Assembly: GCF_001866665.1 (NCBI RefSeq)
Contig: NZ_MLYO01000011.1
Span: forward strand, 186,001 to 250,000
DNA: 64,000 bases
From: Streptomyces monashensis
GTDB taxonomy: Bacteria > Actinomycetota > Actinomycetes > Streptomycetales > Streptomycetaceae
Direction of reading: 5' to 3'
In this document: positions 47,058-56,402 of the stretch, piece after piece
Layout of the letters: the number at the start of each line of letters is the position of its first letter
Numbering within the stretch: position 1 is the first letter of the stretch
Notes under the pieces: model-generated
What the model was told of the DNA's origin: nothing
The model's database searches: none
Seen by the model: the letters and a program-made list of their open reading frames with translations, nothing else
Program-made: the position numbers and the translations under genes

Positions 47058-48329
47058 ATGCGCCGACGTCTCATCCAGTCCACCCTCGCCGTCGTCCTCG
47101 TGGTGATCGCCGTCTTCGGCGTCTCCCTGGTGATCGTCGAGTCCCGGACGATCAGCAACAGCGCCCAGGAGCGGGTGGACTCCGAGGCGGTGCGGCTGGC
47201 CAGCATCGTGGACAGCCGGATCCTCGCCGCGGAGAACGTCAACGCGGACGTGTTGCGCAATCCGGTCAGCAAGGAGCAGTACGCGGTCATCCGCCTGCCC
47301 GGACAGCCCCCGATCGAGATCGGCACCAAGCCGCAGGGTGATGTGATCCACGCGACCCAGCACGGCGAGGAGGGCGAGACGGTCACCGTGCAGGAGCCGC
47401 GCTCCGCGGTGACCCGGGAGGTCGGCCGGACCCTGCTGATCATCGGGCTGGTCGCGCTGCTCGCCGTCGTCGCCGCCGTCCTGCTCGCCATCCGCCAGGC
47501 CAACAAGCTCTCGTCCCCGCTGACCGACCTGGCCGAGACCGCCGAGCGCCTCGGCTCCGGCGACCCGCGCCCGCGGCACAAGCGCTACGGCGTCCCCGAG
47601 CTGGACCGGGTCGCCGATGTGCTGGACTCCTCCGCCGAGCGGATCGGGCGGATGCTGACCGCCGAGCGGCGGCTGGCCGCCGACGCCTCCCACCAGCTGC
47701 GCACCCCGCTGACCGCGCTCTCGATGCGGCTGGAGGAGATCACCCTCACGGATGACCCGGACATCGTGAAGGAAGAGGCGAACGTCGCGCTCACCCAGGT
47801 CGAGCGGCTCACGGACGTGGTCGAGCGGCTGCTGACGAACTCCCGTGACCCGCGCACCGGTTCCGCCGTCACCTTCGACCTGGACGAGGTCATCCAGCAG
47901 CAGCTCGCCGAGTGGCGGCCCGCCTACCGCAGCGCCGGCCGGGCCATCGTCAGCTCCGGCAAGCGTCATCTCCAGGCCGTCGGCACGCCGGGCGCGGTCG
48001 CCCAGGTGCTGGCCGCGCTGATCGAGAACTCCCTCATGCACGGTGGCGGCACGGTCGCGCTGCGTACCCGGGTCACCGGCAACCAGGCCGTGGTCGAGGT
48101 GACCGACGAGGGTCCCGGCGTCCCGGCCGACCTCGGCGCGCGCATTTTCGAGCGCACGATCAGCGGCCGCAACTCCACGGGGATCGGCCTGGCCGTCGCC
48201 CGCGACCTCGCGGAGGCCGACGGCGGGCGCCTGGAACTCCTCCAGACCGCCCCTCCGGTCTTCGGCCTGTTCCTCTCCCGCACCCCGCCGGCCCGCAAGG
48301 CGGACGAGAGCCGGCCGACGGTCCGCTGA
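47058..48329 (+). CDS. Sensor histidine kinase
   Basis: Membrane kinase of 423 residues. Two membrane helices (about 6-27 and 126-145) flank a short extracytoplasmic sensor of about 95 residues. A HAMP-like segment (about 146-198), the H box ADASHQLRTPLT with H212, the N box LAALIENSLMHGGG (about 322-335) and the G boxes TDEGPGVPAD and STGIGLAVARD follow. The sensing domain has no recognised fold. It pairs with the OmpR regulator. Its stop codon falls inside the first copy of a 16-bp tandem repeat. Confidence 0.92.
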   Translation: MRRRLIQSTLAVVLVVIAVFGVSLVIVESRTISNSAQERVDSEAVRLASIVDSRILAAENVNADVLRNPVSKEQYAVIRLPGQPPIEIGTKPQGDVIHATQHGEEGETVTVQEPRSAVTREVGRTLLIIGLVALLAVVAAVLLAIRQANKLSSPLTDLAETAERLGSGDPRPRHKRYGVPELDRVADVLDSSAERIGRMLTAERRLAADASHQLRTPLTALSMRLEEITLTDDPDIVKEEANVALTQVERLTDVVERLLTNSRDPRTGSAVTFDLDEVIQQQLAEWRPAYRSAGRAIVSSGKRHLQAVGTPGAVAQVLAALIENSLMHGGGTVALRTRVTGNQAVVEVTDEGPGVPADLGARIFERTISGRNSTGIGLAVARDLAEADGGRLELLQTAPPVFGLFLSRTPPARKADESRPTVR

Positions 48330-48404
48330 GGCACGGAAGAGCTGAGGCACAGAAGAGCTGAGGCACGGAGAAGCCGAGGCGCAGAAAAGCTGAGGCACAG
48401 AAAA
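48325..48404. repeat. Five tandem 16-bp repeats
   Basis: Five consecutive copies of GCTGAGGCACrGAArA-like units: 48325-48340, 48341-48356, 48357-48372, 48373-48388 and 48389-48404, each 16 bases with one to three differences. They begin at the kinase stop codon and run straight into the terminator. There are no spacers, so this is not a CRISPR array. On the minus strand it is T/C-rich. Confidence 0.92.
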
Positions 48405-48405
48405 A

Positions 48406-48428
48406 TGGGCCCCCGGTCAGGGGGCCCA
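48406..48428. terminator. Bidirectional terminator
   Basis: TGGGCCCCC (48406-48414) pairs with GGGGGCCCA (48420-48428) around a five-base loop. It lies between the converging kinase and GtrA genes; AAAAA before it gives a U-run on the minus strand. Confidence 0.85.
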
Positions 48429-48455
48429 CTTCGTGCTGCTCGGTGTGCGCGTGTC

Positions 48456-48959
48456 CTACGGAACCCGCTGCGTCTTCGGCTCCGGCTCGGTCCGCGACTG
48501 CGACGCGGCCGCCAGGATCGACTCCGCCTCCCGCGACGGCTCCACCCGGAACACCCAGGTGCGGTACGACCAGAAGCGGAAGAGCGTCGCGACGCCGATG
48601 CCCGCGAACTTGAAGAAGTTGCTCTGCAGCGGAGTGTCCCAGCCGAAGCCGTACGTCGCCGCGTAGAGCACGCCGTTCTCGATCACGAGGCCGATCGCAC
48701 TGAAGAACAGGAACAGCGTGAGTTCCTTGGTGCGGCCGCTCTTCTCACGGTCCCGGTACGTCCAGTAACGGAAACCGACGTAGTTGAAGGCGATGGCGAC
48801 CACGGTCGCGATGATGCTCGCGCGTACCACCTGCAGGTGGGAGGCGCTGCGCACCAGGTTGAAGACAGCGAGATTGACAAAGATGCCCGCGACACCGACG
48901 GTGCCGAACTTGGCCACCTCGCGCACGAGTCGTTGCAGCCCCGAGGAACGAGGTTCCAT
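48456..48959 (-). CDS. GtrA-family membrane protein
   Basis: Membrane protein of 167 residues with four hydrophobic segments (about 20-38, 45-66, 82-103 and 112-130) in the GtrA pattern: VAKFGTVGVAGIFVNLAVFNL, FNYVGFRYWTYRDR and the final FFKFAGIGVATLFRFWSYRTWVF (in parts). GtrA proteins are thought to move undecaprenyl-linked sugars across the membrane. The ATG at 48959 (MEPRSSGLQRLVREV) with GGGAG is chosen because the upstream in-frame stretch from 49001 has poor codon bias. It is divergent from purK. Confidence 0.88.
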   Translation of the reverse strand: MEPRSSGLQRLVREVAKFGTVGVAGIFVNLAVFNLVRSASHLQVVRASIIATVVAIAFNYVGFRYWTYRDREKSGRTKELTLFLFFSAIGLVIENGVLYAATYGFGWDTPLQSNFFKFAGIGVATLFRFWSYRTWVFRVEPSREAESILAAASQSRTEPEPKTQRVP

Positions 48960-49129
48960 GGCTGGGCAGCTCCCGTCGGTAGGTTTCGTCAGCCCAGCCA
49001 TGCTAACCAGGTGAACCGGCCGACGCCTGCGCTCCAGGCCACAGCTGGGAAACAGTCCGGAAAGAGGTCGGGAAGCCGGCGGTAAGAGGCCGTGAGAGGG
49101 ACGCGATCCGGCCGCCTCGAAGTGGCCGA

Positions 49130-49135
49130 TACGCT
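49130..49135 (+). promoter_or_regulatory. -10 box of leaderless purK message
   Basis: TACGCT lies six bases before the GTG at 49142, with no ribosome site between. It fits a leaderless purK transcript; a -35 box is not clear. Confidence 0.45.
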
Positions 49136-49141
49136 ATAGAC

Positions 49142-50335
49142 GTGACGTTCCCGGTAGTCGGCATGGTCGGCGGGGGGCAGCTCGCGCGTATGACGCACGA
49201 AGCGGGCATCCCGTTGGGCATCAGGTTCAAGCTCCTCAGTGACACCCCTCAGGATTCCGCGGCGCAGGTGGTGAGCGATGTCGTCATAGGCGACTATCGC
49301 GACCTGGACACGCTGCGTGACTTCGCGCGCGGGTGCGATGTGATCACCTTCGATCACGAACACGTACCCACCGAGCACCTCAGGGCCCTGGAGGCGGACG
49401 GCATTCCCGTGCGCCCGGGGCCCGAGGCGCTGGTGCACGCCCAGGACAAGGGCGTGATGCGCGCGAAGCTCGACGCGATCGGCGTCCCGTGCCCCCGGCA
49501 CCGGATCGTGGCCGACCCGGAGGACGTGGTCCGGTTCGCGGCGGAGCTCAGAGGGGGCGGGCACGAAGTGCCCTCCGGCAAGGGCGGTGGCGGGAGACGG
49601 GCGGGCGGCTTCCCGGTCGTCCTCAAGACCGTGCGCGGAGGCTACGACGGCAAGGGCGTGTGGGTCGTGGAGACCCCGGAGGAGGCCGCTGAGCCGTTCC
49701 GGGCCGGTGTCCCGGTCCTCGCCGAGGAGAAGGTCGACTACGTCCGCGAGCTGGCCGCCTGCGTCGTCCGCTCCCCGCACGGCCAGGCCGTCGCCTACCC
49801 GGTCGTCGAGTCCCGGCAGGTGAACGGCGTCTGCGACACCGTGATCGCGCCCGCCCCCGGCCTCGACGAGGCGCTCGCGCTGCAGGCCGAGGAGATGGCG
49901 CTGCGGATCGCCAAGGAACTCGGCGTCGTCGGGCATCTCGCCGTCGAGCTGTTCCAGACCCGAGACGGCCGTGTCCTCGTCAACGAGCTGGCGATGCGAC
50001 CGCACAATTCCGGCCACTGGACCCAGGACGGCGCGATCACCAGCCAGTTCGCCAACCACGTCCGTGCCGTCCTCGACCTCCCGCTCGGCGACCCGCGCCC
50101 GCGCGCCCCGTGGACGGTCATGGTCAACGTCCTGGGCGGCGACTACCCGGACATGTACTCCGCGTACCTGCACTGCATGGCCCGCGATCCCAAGCTCAAG
50201 ATCCACATGTACGGCAAGGACGTGAAGCCCGGCCGCAAGGTCGGACACGTCAACACCTACGGCGACGACCTGGACGACGTGCTGGAGCGCGCCCGTCACG
50301 CTGCCGGCTACCTGAGAGGCACGATCACCGAATGA
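49142..50335 (+). CDS. purK: 5-(carboxyamino)imidazole ribonucleotide synthase
   Basis: ATP-grasp enzyme of 397 residues that carboxylates AIR at N5 in purine synthesis, supplying Pur[18 protein letters not shown] (about 6-22) is the N-terminal motif; [18 protein letters not shown] (about 159-176) is the ATP-grasp loop; LAVELFQ and [18 protein letters not shown] (about 281-298) bind ATP-Mg and AIR. Between the first and second domains there is an in-frame Gly-rich insertion of about 19 residues (137-155, bases 49550-49606) not usual in the family. The start is the GTG at 49142. purE starts within its stop. Confidence 0.94.
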   Translation: MTFPVVGMVGGGQLARMTHEAGIPLGIRFKLLSDTPQDSAAQVVSDVVIGDYRDLDTLRDFARGCDVITFDHEHVPTEHLRALEADGIPVRPGPEALVHAQDKGVMRAKLDAIGVPCPRHRIVADPEDVVRFAAELRGGGHEVPSGKGGGGRRAGGFPVVLKTVRGGYDGKGVWVVETPEEAAEPFRAGVPVLAEEKVDYVRELAACVVRSPHGQAVAYPVVESRQVNGVCDTVIAPAPGLDEALALQAEEMALRIAKELGVVGHLAVELFQTRDGRVLVNELAMRPHNSGHWTQDGAITSQFANHVRAVLDLPLGDPRPRAPWTVMVNVLGGDYPDMYSAYLHCMARDPKLKIHMYGKDVKPGRKVGHVNTYGDDLDDVLERARHAAGYLRGTITE

Positions 50336-50853
50336 GCCCCGTTGTTGGCATCGTCATGGGGTCGGACTCCGACTGGCCCGTCATGGAGGCCGCCGCCAAG
50401 GCCCTGGACGAGTTCGAGATCGCCTACGAGGTCGACGTCGTCTCCGCGCACCGCATGCCCCGCGAGATGATCACGTACGGCGAGCAGGCCGCCGACCGCG
50501 GCCTGAAGGTGATCATCGCGGGCGCGGGCGGCGCCGCCCACCTGCCCGGCATGCTCGCCTCCGTGACCCCCCTGCCGGTCATCGGTGTGCCCGTGCCGCT
50601 GAAGTACCTGGACGGCATGGACTCGCTGCTGTCCATCGTGCAGATGCCGGCCGGCGTGCCCGTCGCCACCGTCTCCGTCGCCGGCGCCCGCAACGCCGGA
50701 CTGCTCGCGGCCCGGATCCTCGCCACGCACGACGAGGACCTGCTGCACAAGATGCGCGACTTCCAGCACGACCTCAACGACCAGGCCACCGAGAAGGGCA
50801 AACGGCTGCGCGCCAAGGTCGAGGGGTCGAGCGGCTTCGGCTTCGGGAAGTAA
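50332..50853 (+). CDS. purE: N5-carboxyaminoimidazole ribonucleotide mutase
   Basis: Enzyme of 173 residues that moves the carboxylate of N5-CAIR to C4. [18 protein letters not shown] (about 6-23) and [11 protein letters not shown] (about 42-52) carry the active-site serine and histidine, and [17 protein letters not shown] is the third motif. It is the class I form. The ATG at 50332 overlaps the purK stop (ATGA). The dipeptidase starts six bases after its stop. Confidence 0.95.
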   Translation: MSPVVGIVMGSDSDWPVMEAAAKALDEFEIAYEVDVVSAHRMPREMITYGEQAADRGLKVIIAGAGGAAHLPGMLASVTPLPVIGVPVPLKYLDGMDSLLSIVQMPAGVPVATVSVAGARNAGLLAARILATHDEDLLHKMRDFQHDLNDQATEKGKRLRAKVEGSSGFGFGK

Positions 50854-50859
50854 GACGTA

Positions 50860-52044
50860 ATGACCTCAACCGACGAAGTACGGTCCCTGCTCCGCGAGTT
50901 CCCCGTCGTCGACGGCCACAACGACCTGCCGTGGGCACTGCGCGAACAGGTCCGCTACGACCTCGCCGCCCGCGACATCGCCGTACCGCAGAACGAGCAC
51001 CTGCACACCGACATCCCCCGCCTGCGCGAGGGCGGCGTCGGCGCGCAGTACTGGTCGGTGTACGTGCGCTCCGACCTGCCCGGCGCGGTGCCGGCCACCC
51101 TCGAACAGATCGACTGCGTACGGCAGTTGATCGCCCGGCACCCCGCCGACCTGCGGGCCGCGCTGACCGCCGCCGACATGGAGGCGGCGCGCGCGGAGGG
51201 CCGTATCGCCTCCCTGATGGGCGCGGAGGGCGGGCACTCGATCGACAACTCGCTGGGCACCCTGCGCGGTCTGTACGAGCTGGGCGTGCGGTACATGACG
51301 CTCACCCACAACGACAACAACGACTGGGCGGACTCGGCGACCGACGAGCCGAAGGTCGGCGGTCTGTCGGCGTTCGGCCGCGAGGTCGTCCGGGAGATGA
51401 ACCGCCTCGGCATGCTGGTCGACCTCTCCCACGTGGCGGCCACGACGATGCGCGCCGCGCTGGACACCACGTCCGCGCCGGTGATCTTCTCCCACTCCTC
51501 CTCGCGCGCCGTGTGCGACCACCCGCGCAACATCCCGGACGACGTCCTGGAGCGGCTGCCCGCCAACGGCGGCATGGCGATGGTGACGTTCGTGCCGAAG
51601 TTCGTGCTCCAGGCGGCCGTCGACTGGACCCTGGCCGCCGACGAGAACATGCGCGCGCACGGCTTCCACCACCTCGCCTCGACGCCCGAGGCGATGAAGA
51701 TCCACCGCGCCTTCGAGGAGCGCAACCCGCGCCCGATCGCCACGGTGTCCACGGTGGCGGACCACCTGGACCACATGCGCGAGGTGGCCGGCATCGACCA
51801 CCTGGGCATCGGCGGCGACTACGACGGCACCGCCTTCACCCCGGACGGCCTCAGCGACGTCTCCGGATACCCGAACCTGCTCGCCGAGCTGCTGGAACGC
51901 GGCTGGTCCAAGGCCGACCTGGCCAAGCTGACCTGGCAGAACGCGGTGCGGGTGCTGGGCGCCGCGGAGGACGTGGCCCGCGGTCTTCAGGCGACGCGCG
52001 CCCCGTCCAACGCCACGATCGAGTCGCTCGACGGCGCCGTCTGA
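50860..52044 (+). CDS. Membrane dipeptidase family (M19) dipeptidase
   Basis: Zinc dipeptidase of 394 residues. The metal ligands are in place: H20 and D22 in VDGHNDLPW, the bridging glutamate in [15 protein letters not shown] (about 118-132), histidine in [11 protein letters not shown] (about 187-197) and SHSSSRAV (about 208-215), and the active-site aspartate in [10 protein letters not shown]. No signal peptide is seen, so it is cytoplasmic. It follows purE by six bases and likely shares its transcript. The last 58 bases overlap the opposite-strand OYE gene. Its degenerate paralogue lies at 53695. Confidence 0.93.
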   Translation: MTSTDEVRSLLREFPVVDGHNDLPWALREQVRYDLAARDIAVPQNEHLHTDIPRLREGGVGAQYWSVYVRSDLPGAVPATLEQIDCVRQLIARHPADLRAALTAADMEAARAEGRIASLMGAEGGHSIDNSLGTLRGLYELGVRYMTLTHNDNNDWADSATDEPKVGGLSAFGREVVREMNRLGMLVDLSHVAATTMRAALDTTSAPVIFSHSSSRAVCDHPRNIPDDVLERLPANGGMAMVTFVPKFVLQAAVDWTLAADENMRAHGFHHLASTPEAMKIHRAFEERNPRPIATVSTVADHLDHMREVAGIDHLGIGGDYDGTAFTPDGLSDVSGYPNLLAELLERGWSKADLAKLTWQNAVRVLGAAEDVARGLQATRAPSNATIESLDGAV

Positions 52045-53132
52045 GCGTCGAGGGCGGGGTAGTCGTTGTAACCGGCGGCCCCGCCCACGTACATGAAGTA
52101 CCGGTCCCGGACCGGGTTGAGGGGCGCGCCGCGGCGTAGTCGCTCGACCAGGTCCGGGTTGGCGAGGAACGGCCGGCCGAGCGCGACCAGGTCGGCCCCG
52201 GCGGCCAGCATCTCCCGGGAGGCGCGGGCGACGGCCTCGGTGGTGAGGCCGGTCAGGTCCGGGTTGCCGATCAGGACACCGGGCCAGGCGGCACGGATCC
52301 GCCGGTACCAGCCGGCCGCCGGGTCGGAGCGCACCAGGTGCAGATAGGCGAGGTCCAGCCCCTCCAGCCGGGCGAGGAGCGTGGCGTAGAGGCCGTCGGT
52401 GTCCTCCTCGCGCACGCCGTTGACGGTGGAGGCGGGGGAGATCCGGACGCCCACCCGGTCGGCGCCGATCGCGTCGGCCACCGCCTCCGTCACCTCCGCC
52501 GCGAACCGCCCCCGGCGTTCGACGGAGCCGCCGTAGCCGTCGGTACGGCGGTTGGTGTTGTCCGCGAGGAACTGGTGCAGCAGCATCCCGTTCGCCGCGT
52601 GCACCTCGACCCCCTCGAAGCCCGCGTCGACGGCCCGGCGCGCGGCGGCGGCGAAGTCGCCGATCGTCGTACGGATGTCGTCGGCGCTCATCTCCCTCGG
52701 TACGGCGGCCTGACGGTGCCCGCCGGGCGTGAAGATCGTCTCCGGCAGCGGTACGGCGGAGGGGGCCACCGGGGTCAGCCCGGTGGTGGCCGGGTGGCTC
52801 ACCCGCCCACCGTGCTGGAGCTGCAGGAACATCCGCCCGCCCGCCGCGCGCACCGCGTCGGTGACCTTCCGCCAGCCCTCCTGGTGCCGGTCGGTGTGGA
52901 TCGCGGTGATGTCCGGGTACGTCTGCCCGACCGCGTTCGGCGTCGAGCCCTCGGCGACGATCAGCCCGGCGGAGGCGCGCTGGGCGTAGTGCGTGACCAT
53001 GAGGTCGGTCGGGGTCCCGTCGGCCTCGGCGCGATTGCGGGTCAGGGGAGCCATCACGAGGTGGTGGGGGAGTTCGAGCCGGCCGAGCCGGGCGGGGGCG
53101 AGGAAGTCCGTGGAGTGCGTTGTCCGTGTCAT
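51987..53132 (-). CDS. Old Yellow Enzyme-family alkene reductase
   Basis: FMN-dependent ene-reductase of 381 residues. [24 protein letters not shown] (about 99-109), [20 protein letters not shown] (about 177-196; the His-x-x-Asn pair that binds the carbonyl) and [17 protein letters not shown] near the C-terminus are typical. It reduces activated double bonds in quinones, enones or nitro compounds. It overlaps the dipeptidase tail to tail by 58 bp. The start ATG at 53132 is next to a divergent MerR gene whose operator overlaps its promoter, so it is probably activated by MerR. Confidence 0.93.
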   Translation of the reverse strand: MTRTTHSTDFLAPARLGRLELPHHLVMAPLTRNRAEADGTPTDLMVTHYAQRASAGLIVAEGSTPNAVGQTYPDITAIHTDRHQEGWRKVTDAVRAAGGRMFLQLQHGGRVSHPATTGLTPVAPSAVPLPETIFTPGGHRQAAVPREMSADDIRTTIGDFAAAARRAVDAGFEGVEVHAANGMLLHQFLADNTNRRTDGYGGSVERRGRFAAEVTEAVADAIGADRVGVRISPASTVNGVREEDTDGLYATLLARLEGLDLAYLHLVRSDPAAGWYRRIRAAWPGVLIGNPDLTGLTTEAVARASREMLAAGADLVALGRPFLANPDLVERLRRGAPLNPVRDRYFMYVGGAAGYNDYPALDAQTAPSSDSIVALDGARVA

Positions 53133-53146
53133 GGCGGCACGGTAGA

Positions 53147-53171
53147 ACTTGACACCGATGTGAGATTCAAG
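53147..53171. promoter_or_regulatory. MerR-type operator between OYE and merR genes
   Basis: CTTGA (53148-53152) and TCAAG (53167-53171) form an inverted repeat with 14 bases between. On the minus strand TTGAAT and TACCGT, about 20 bases apart, would be the over-long promoter that MerR proteins remodel. The distance to the ATG at 53132 is short enough for a leaderless message. Confidence 0.6.
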
Positions 53172-53193
53172 CCCTCGGCCGGCGGAGGCGGAC

Positions 53194-53553
53194 ATGCGGA
53201 TCGGTGAACTGGCCCGGCGCACCGGCGTGAGCGAGCGATCGCTGCGCTACTACGAGACCCAGGGGCTGCTCGCCGCCGAGCGCACCCCCGGCGGCCACCG
53301 CGACTACCCCGAGCCGGCCGTCGACCGGGTCATCAGGATCCAGGAGCTGTACGCGGCCGGGTTGCACAGCGAGAAGATCCGGCAGTTGCTGCCCTGCATG
53401 CGCGACCAGGACGGCGGCCCCTCCGCGATCGCCACCCCGCGCCTGGTCGAGGACCTCACCGCCGAGCGCGACCGCATCGACCGGATGATCGCCGACCTCG
53501 TCCGCTCCCGCGACACCCTGGACGAGGTCATCCGCACCGCCCGCGACAGCTGA
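53194..53553 (+). CDS. MerR-family transcriptional regulator
   Basis: Regulator of 119 residues. The winged helix-turn-helix (1-70) is MRIGELARRTGVSERSLRYYETQGLLAAERTPGGHRDY (in parts), followed by a dimerisation helix (about 85-119, LVEDLTAERDRIDRMIADLVRSRDTL). The short C-terminal part has one Cys (LLPCMRDQDG) that could sense a reactive compound. It is divergent from the OYE gene, typical of regulators responding to quinones or aldehydes. The ATG at 53194 has GGAGG upstream. Confidence 0.9.
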   Translation: MRIGELARRTGVSERSLRYYETQGLLAAERTPGGHRDYPEPAVDRVIRIQELYAAGLHSEKIRQLLPCMRDQDGGPSAIATPRLVEDLTAERDRIDRMIADLVRSRDTLDEVIRTARDS

Positions 53554-53694
53554 CCGGCGTACCCCCGAACGCTCCACTCACCAGGAAGCGCCCGTTCCCT
53601 CCGTGCGACCGTGACGAGTACGCCTTCACGAAGCAGCCGACCACGACGTAGTAGCTCAACCACGACGTAGCTCACGACGACGTACGGAGCCGCC

Positions 53695-54756
53695 ATGGCC
53701 GACCTCCGGCACGACATACCCGCGACCACCGGGGCCGGCGCGGGCGAGGGCCTGCCGGGCGACCCCTTCGCGCAGGACGAACCCGGCGCGCTCCTGGTGC
53801 GGGCCCACGCGCTGCTCGCCGAGCACCCCGTCGCCGACGGCTACAGCGGACTGCCCTGGGCCCTGCGCTATCTGCCCTGGTACGACCTGGAGCTGGGCGA
53901 GGCGGCCGTCGACACCGATGTGCCCCGGATGCGCGAGGGCCATGTGGGCGTGGTGTTCTGGTCGCTGCACCTGCCCGAGGGCCCCGGCGGCGACCGGGCC
54001 ACGGCGGCGACCCTCGAGCAGCTGGACCAGGTACGCACGGTGATCGAGGCGCATCCGGAGGGCCTGCGCCTGGTGGGCACCGCCGGTCAGGTCATCGACG
54101 CCCGCAACTGCGGCCGGGTCGCCGTGGTGCCCGGCCCCGCGTACGCCGCCGCGCTCGACGACTCCCTCGGCATCCTGCGGGTCCTGCGCACCCTCGGCCT
54201 GCGTGTCCTCACCCTGACCGGTACGGCCTGGGCGGGGGAGCGCGGGCTGAGCCGGTTCGGCGAGGAGGTGGTCCGCGAGATGAACCGCATCGGCGTGCTG
54301 GCGGACGTCTCCGGCGCCTGCGCCGCCACCGTCGAACGCACCCTCGCCCTGTCCAAGACCCCGGTGCTGTGCACCCGCTCCGCCGCCCGCGAGCTGCGCC
54401 CGCACCCGGCCAACCTGACCGACGAGCTGCTCACCGCGCTGGGCGCGGCGAAGGGGGTGTGCATGGTGCCGCTGACCGCCGAGCAGACCGGGCCCGCGAT
54501 CAGGGACGTCGCCGACCACCTGGACCACGTCCGCGACGTGGCCGGCCCGCAGTGCGTCGGCCTGTCCGGCACCTACGACTCCGGCGCCGTCCACCCCCGC
54601 GACCTCGCCGACGCCTCGTGCTACCCCCACCTGATCGCCGAACTCCTGCGCCGCGGCTGGACCGAGCCCGAGCTGTCCCTGCTGACCTGGGGCAACGTCC
54701 AACGGGTGCTCCGCAGCGCGGACTTCATGGTCCGGGCGGCACAGCGGCGCGCGTGA
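53695..54756 (+). CDS. Degenerate M19 dipeptidase paralogue
   Basis: Protein of 353 residues clearly homologous to the dipeptidase at 50860 but without its metal site. VDGHNDLPW is VADGYSGLPW (H to Y50, D to G52), the GAEGGHS glutamate block is replaced by VAVVPGPAYA, VDLSHV is [14 protein letters not shown] is TRSAARELR and GGDYDG is LSGTYDSG. The fold core (REMNRIGVLADV, DHLDHVRDVAG) is kept. It therefore cannot be a normal zinc dipeptidase. The reading frame is intact with good codon bias, so it is not a simple pseudogene and probably has a binding or regulatory role. The ATG at 53695 is used; a good ribosome site is hard to see. Confidence 0.8.
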   Translation: MADLRHDIPATTGAGAGEGLPGDPFAQDEPGALLVRAHALLAEHPVADGYSGLPWALRYLPWYDLELGEAAVDTDVPRMREGHVGVVFWSLHLPEGPGGDRATAATLEQLDQVRTVIEAHPEGLRLVGTAGQVIDARNCGRVAVVPGPAYAAALDDSLGILRVLRTLGLRVLTLTGTAWAGERGLSRFGEEVVREMNRIGVLADVSGACAATVERTLALSKTPVLCTRSAARELRPHPANLTDELLTALGAAKGVCMVPLTAEQTGPAIRDVADHLDHVRDVAGPQCVGLSGTYDSGAVHPRDLADASCYPHLIAELLRRGWTEPELSLLTWGNVQRVLRSADFMVRAAQRRA

Positions 54757-54814
54757 AGCACGCTGATTCACAGGGAGTTCACCGGCCGAGTATGTGTCCG
54801 GTGGTGCACAATGC

Positions 54815-54865
54815 GGGAGGACGCCGGTTCGGCCGACTGAGCCTCGGCCGAACCGGCGTCCTCCC
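54815..54865. terminator. Long perfect bidirectional terminator
   Basis: The 22-base arm 54815-54836 has an exact inverse at 54844-54865 with a seven-base loop (CTGAGCC). It is the longest perfect hairpin seen here, placed between the converging degenerate dipeptidase and ugd genes. Confidence 0.92.
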
Positions 54866-54870
54866 GACGG

Positions 54871-56214
54871 CTATGCCGTGGGGCGGCCCATCGCCCGGTA
54901 CGTCCAGCCCGCCCCGCGCCACAGCTGCGGGTCGAGGGCGTTGCGGCCGTCCAGGATGAGGCGGGTCGCCGCGACCTCGCCGAGCGCCGCCGGGTCCAGC
55001 TCGCGGAACGCGCGCCACTCGGTCAGGTGCAGCACGGCGTCGGCGCCGCGCACCGCCTCCAGCGCCGAGCCGGCGTAGCCGAGCGTCGGGAAGACCTTGC
55101 GGGCGTTGTCCATGCCCTTCGGGTCGTACACGGTGACCTGGCCGCCCTGGAGGTGGATCTGACCGGCCACGTTCAGTGCGGGTGAGTCGCGCACGTCGTC
55201 CGAGTCGGGCTTGAAGGTGGCGCCCAGCACCGCGATCCGCTTGCCGAGGAAGGAGCCGCCGCCGAGCGCCTCGCGGGTCATGGCGACCATCTGACCGCGC
55301 CGGCGCATGTTGATGGAGTCGATCTCGCGCAGGAAGGTCAGCGCCTGGTCGGCGCCCAGCTCGCCGGCCCGGGCCATGAACGCCCGGATGTCCTTCGGCA
55401 GGCACCCGCCGCCGAAGCCGATGCCCGCGCGCAGGAACTTGGCTCCGATCCGCTCGTCGTACCCGATGGCCTCCGCGAGCCTCACCACGTCACCGCCGGC
55501 GGCCTCGCACACCTCCGCCATCGCGTTGATGAAGGAGATCTTGGTGGCGAGGAAGGAGTTCGCGGCCGTCTTCACCAGCTCGGCGGTCGGGAAGTCGGTC
55601 ACGACGAACGGCGTGCCCTCGCCGACCGGGCCGGCGTACACCTCGCGCAGCAGCTTCTCGGCGCGCTCGCCGCGCACGCCCACCACGATCCGGTCCGGGT
55701 GCAGGGTGTCCTGCACGGCGAAGCCCTCGCGCAGGAACTCCGGGTTCCAGGCCAGCTCCGCCTCCGTGCCCGCCGGGGCGTTCTCGGCCAGGTACGCCGC
55801 CAGCCGCTCGGCCGAGCCGACGGGCACGGTCGACTTGCCGACGACCAGGGCCGGGCGGTGCAGATGCGGGGCGAGCGAGGCGATCGCGGAGTCGACGTAC
55901 GACATGTCGGCCGCGTACTCCCCATGCCGCTGCGGGGTGTTCACGCACACGAAGTGCACATCACCGAAGGCGCCGACCTCGGCCCAGTCGGTGGTGAACC
56001 GCAGCCGCCCGCTCGACCCCTCGAACCCGGCAACATGCTTGCGCAGCAGCTCGTCCAGCCCCGGCTCGTACATCGGCGTCTCGCCGCGCTCCAGCAGGGC
56101 GATCTTCTCGGGGACGACGTCGAGTCCGAGCACCTCGAAGCCGAGTTCGGCCATGGCCGCGGCGTGCGTGGCGCCGAGGTAGCCGGTGCCGATCACAGTG
56201 ATCTTCAGGCTCAT
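54871..56214 (-). CDS. ugd: UDP-glucose 6-dehydrogenase
   Basis: NAD+-dependent enzyme of 447 residues that makes UDP-glucuronate for surface polysaccharide or glycosylation. The NAD site is VIGTGYLGATHAAAMAELG (about 6-24); AWNPEFLREGFAV (about 157-169) and GIGFGGGCLPKDIRAF (about 256-271) carry the catalytic glutamate and cysteine, and GATFKPDSDDVRDSPAL is the C-terminal hallmark. The ATG at 56214 starts MSLKITVIG with GGAGCG upstream. It lies among envelope genes (GtrA, GT2 and LCP within 15 kb). Confidence 0.95.
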   Translation of the reverse strand: MSLKITVIGTGYLGATHAAAMAELGFEVLGLDVVPEKIALLERGETPMYEPGLDELLRKHVAGFEGSSGRLRFTTDWAEVGAFGDVHFVCVNTPQRHGEYAADMSYVDSAIASLAPHLHRPALVVGKSTVPVGSAERLAAYLAENAPAGTEAELAWNPEFLREGFAVQDTLHPDRIVVGVRGERAEKLLREVYAGPVGEGTPFVVTDFPTAELVKTAANSFLATKISFINAMAEVCEAAGGDVVRLAEAIGYDERIGAKFLRAGIGFGGGCLPKDIRAFMARAGELGADQALTFLREIDSINMRRRGQMVAMTREALGGGSFLGKRIAVLGATFKPDSDDVRDSPALNVAGQIHLQGGQVTVYDPKGMDNARKVFPTLGYAGSALEAVRGADAVLHLTEWRAFRELDPAALGEVAATRLILDGRNALDPQLWRGAGWTYRAMGRPTA

Positions 56215-56402
56215 GGGGGTGCGCTCCAGCTCGGACTCGGGTACGTCGGTGATGCGGCCCCGAGCATAGTCGGGCCCCTCACCGGGCAATTTCCCCGCTG
56301 TCGCGCACCTCACGTAGGCGCGGCGCGGACGGGCCTCTAAAATTTGAGTTACTTAACGGTAATTAGCGTCAGTATCACTGCGTCTTTGGAGCGTGAGAGA
56401 CC

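Noticed and set aside
48325..48404. CRISPR array
   Set aside because: The 16-bp units are contiguous with no spacers, and no cas gene is near.
53695..54756. Pseudogene call for the degenerate dipeptidase
   Set aside because: The frame is intact, coding bias is strong and the fold core is conserved; a non-catalytic protein is more likely.
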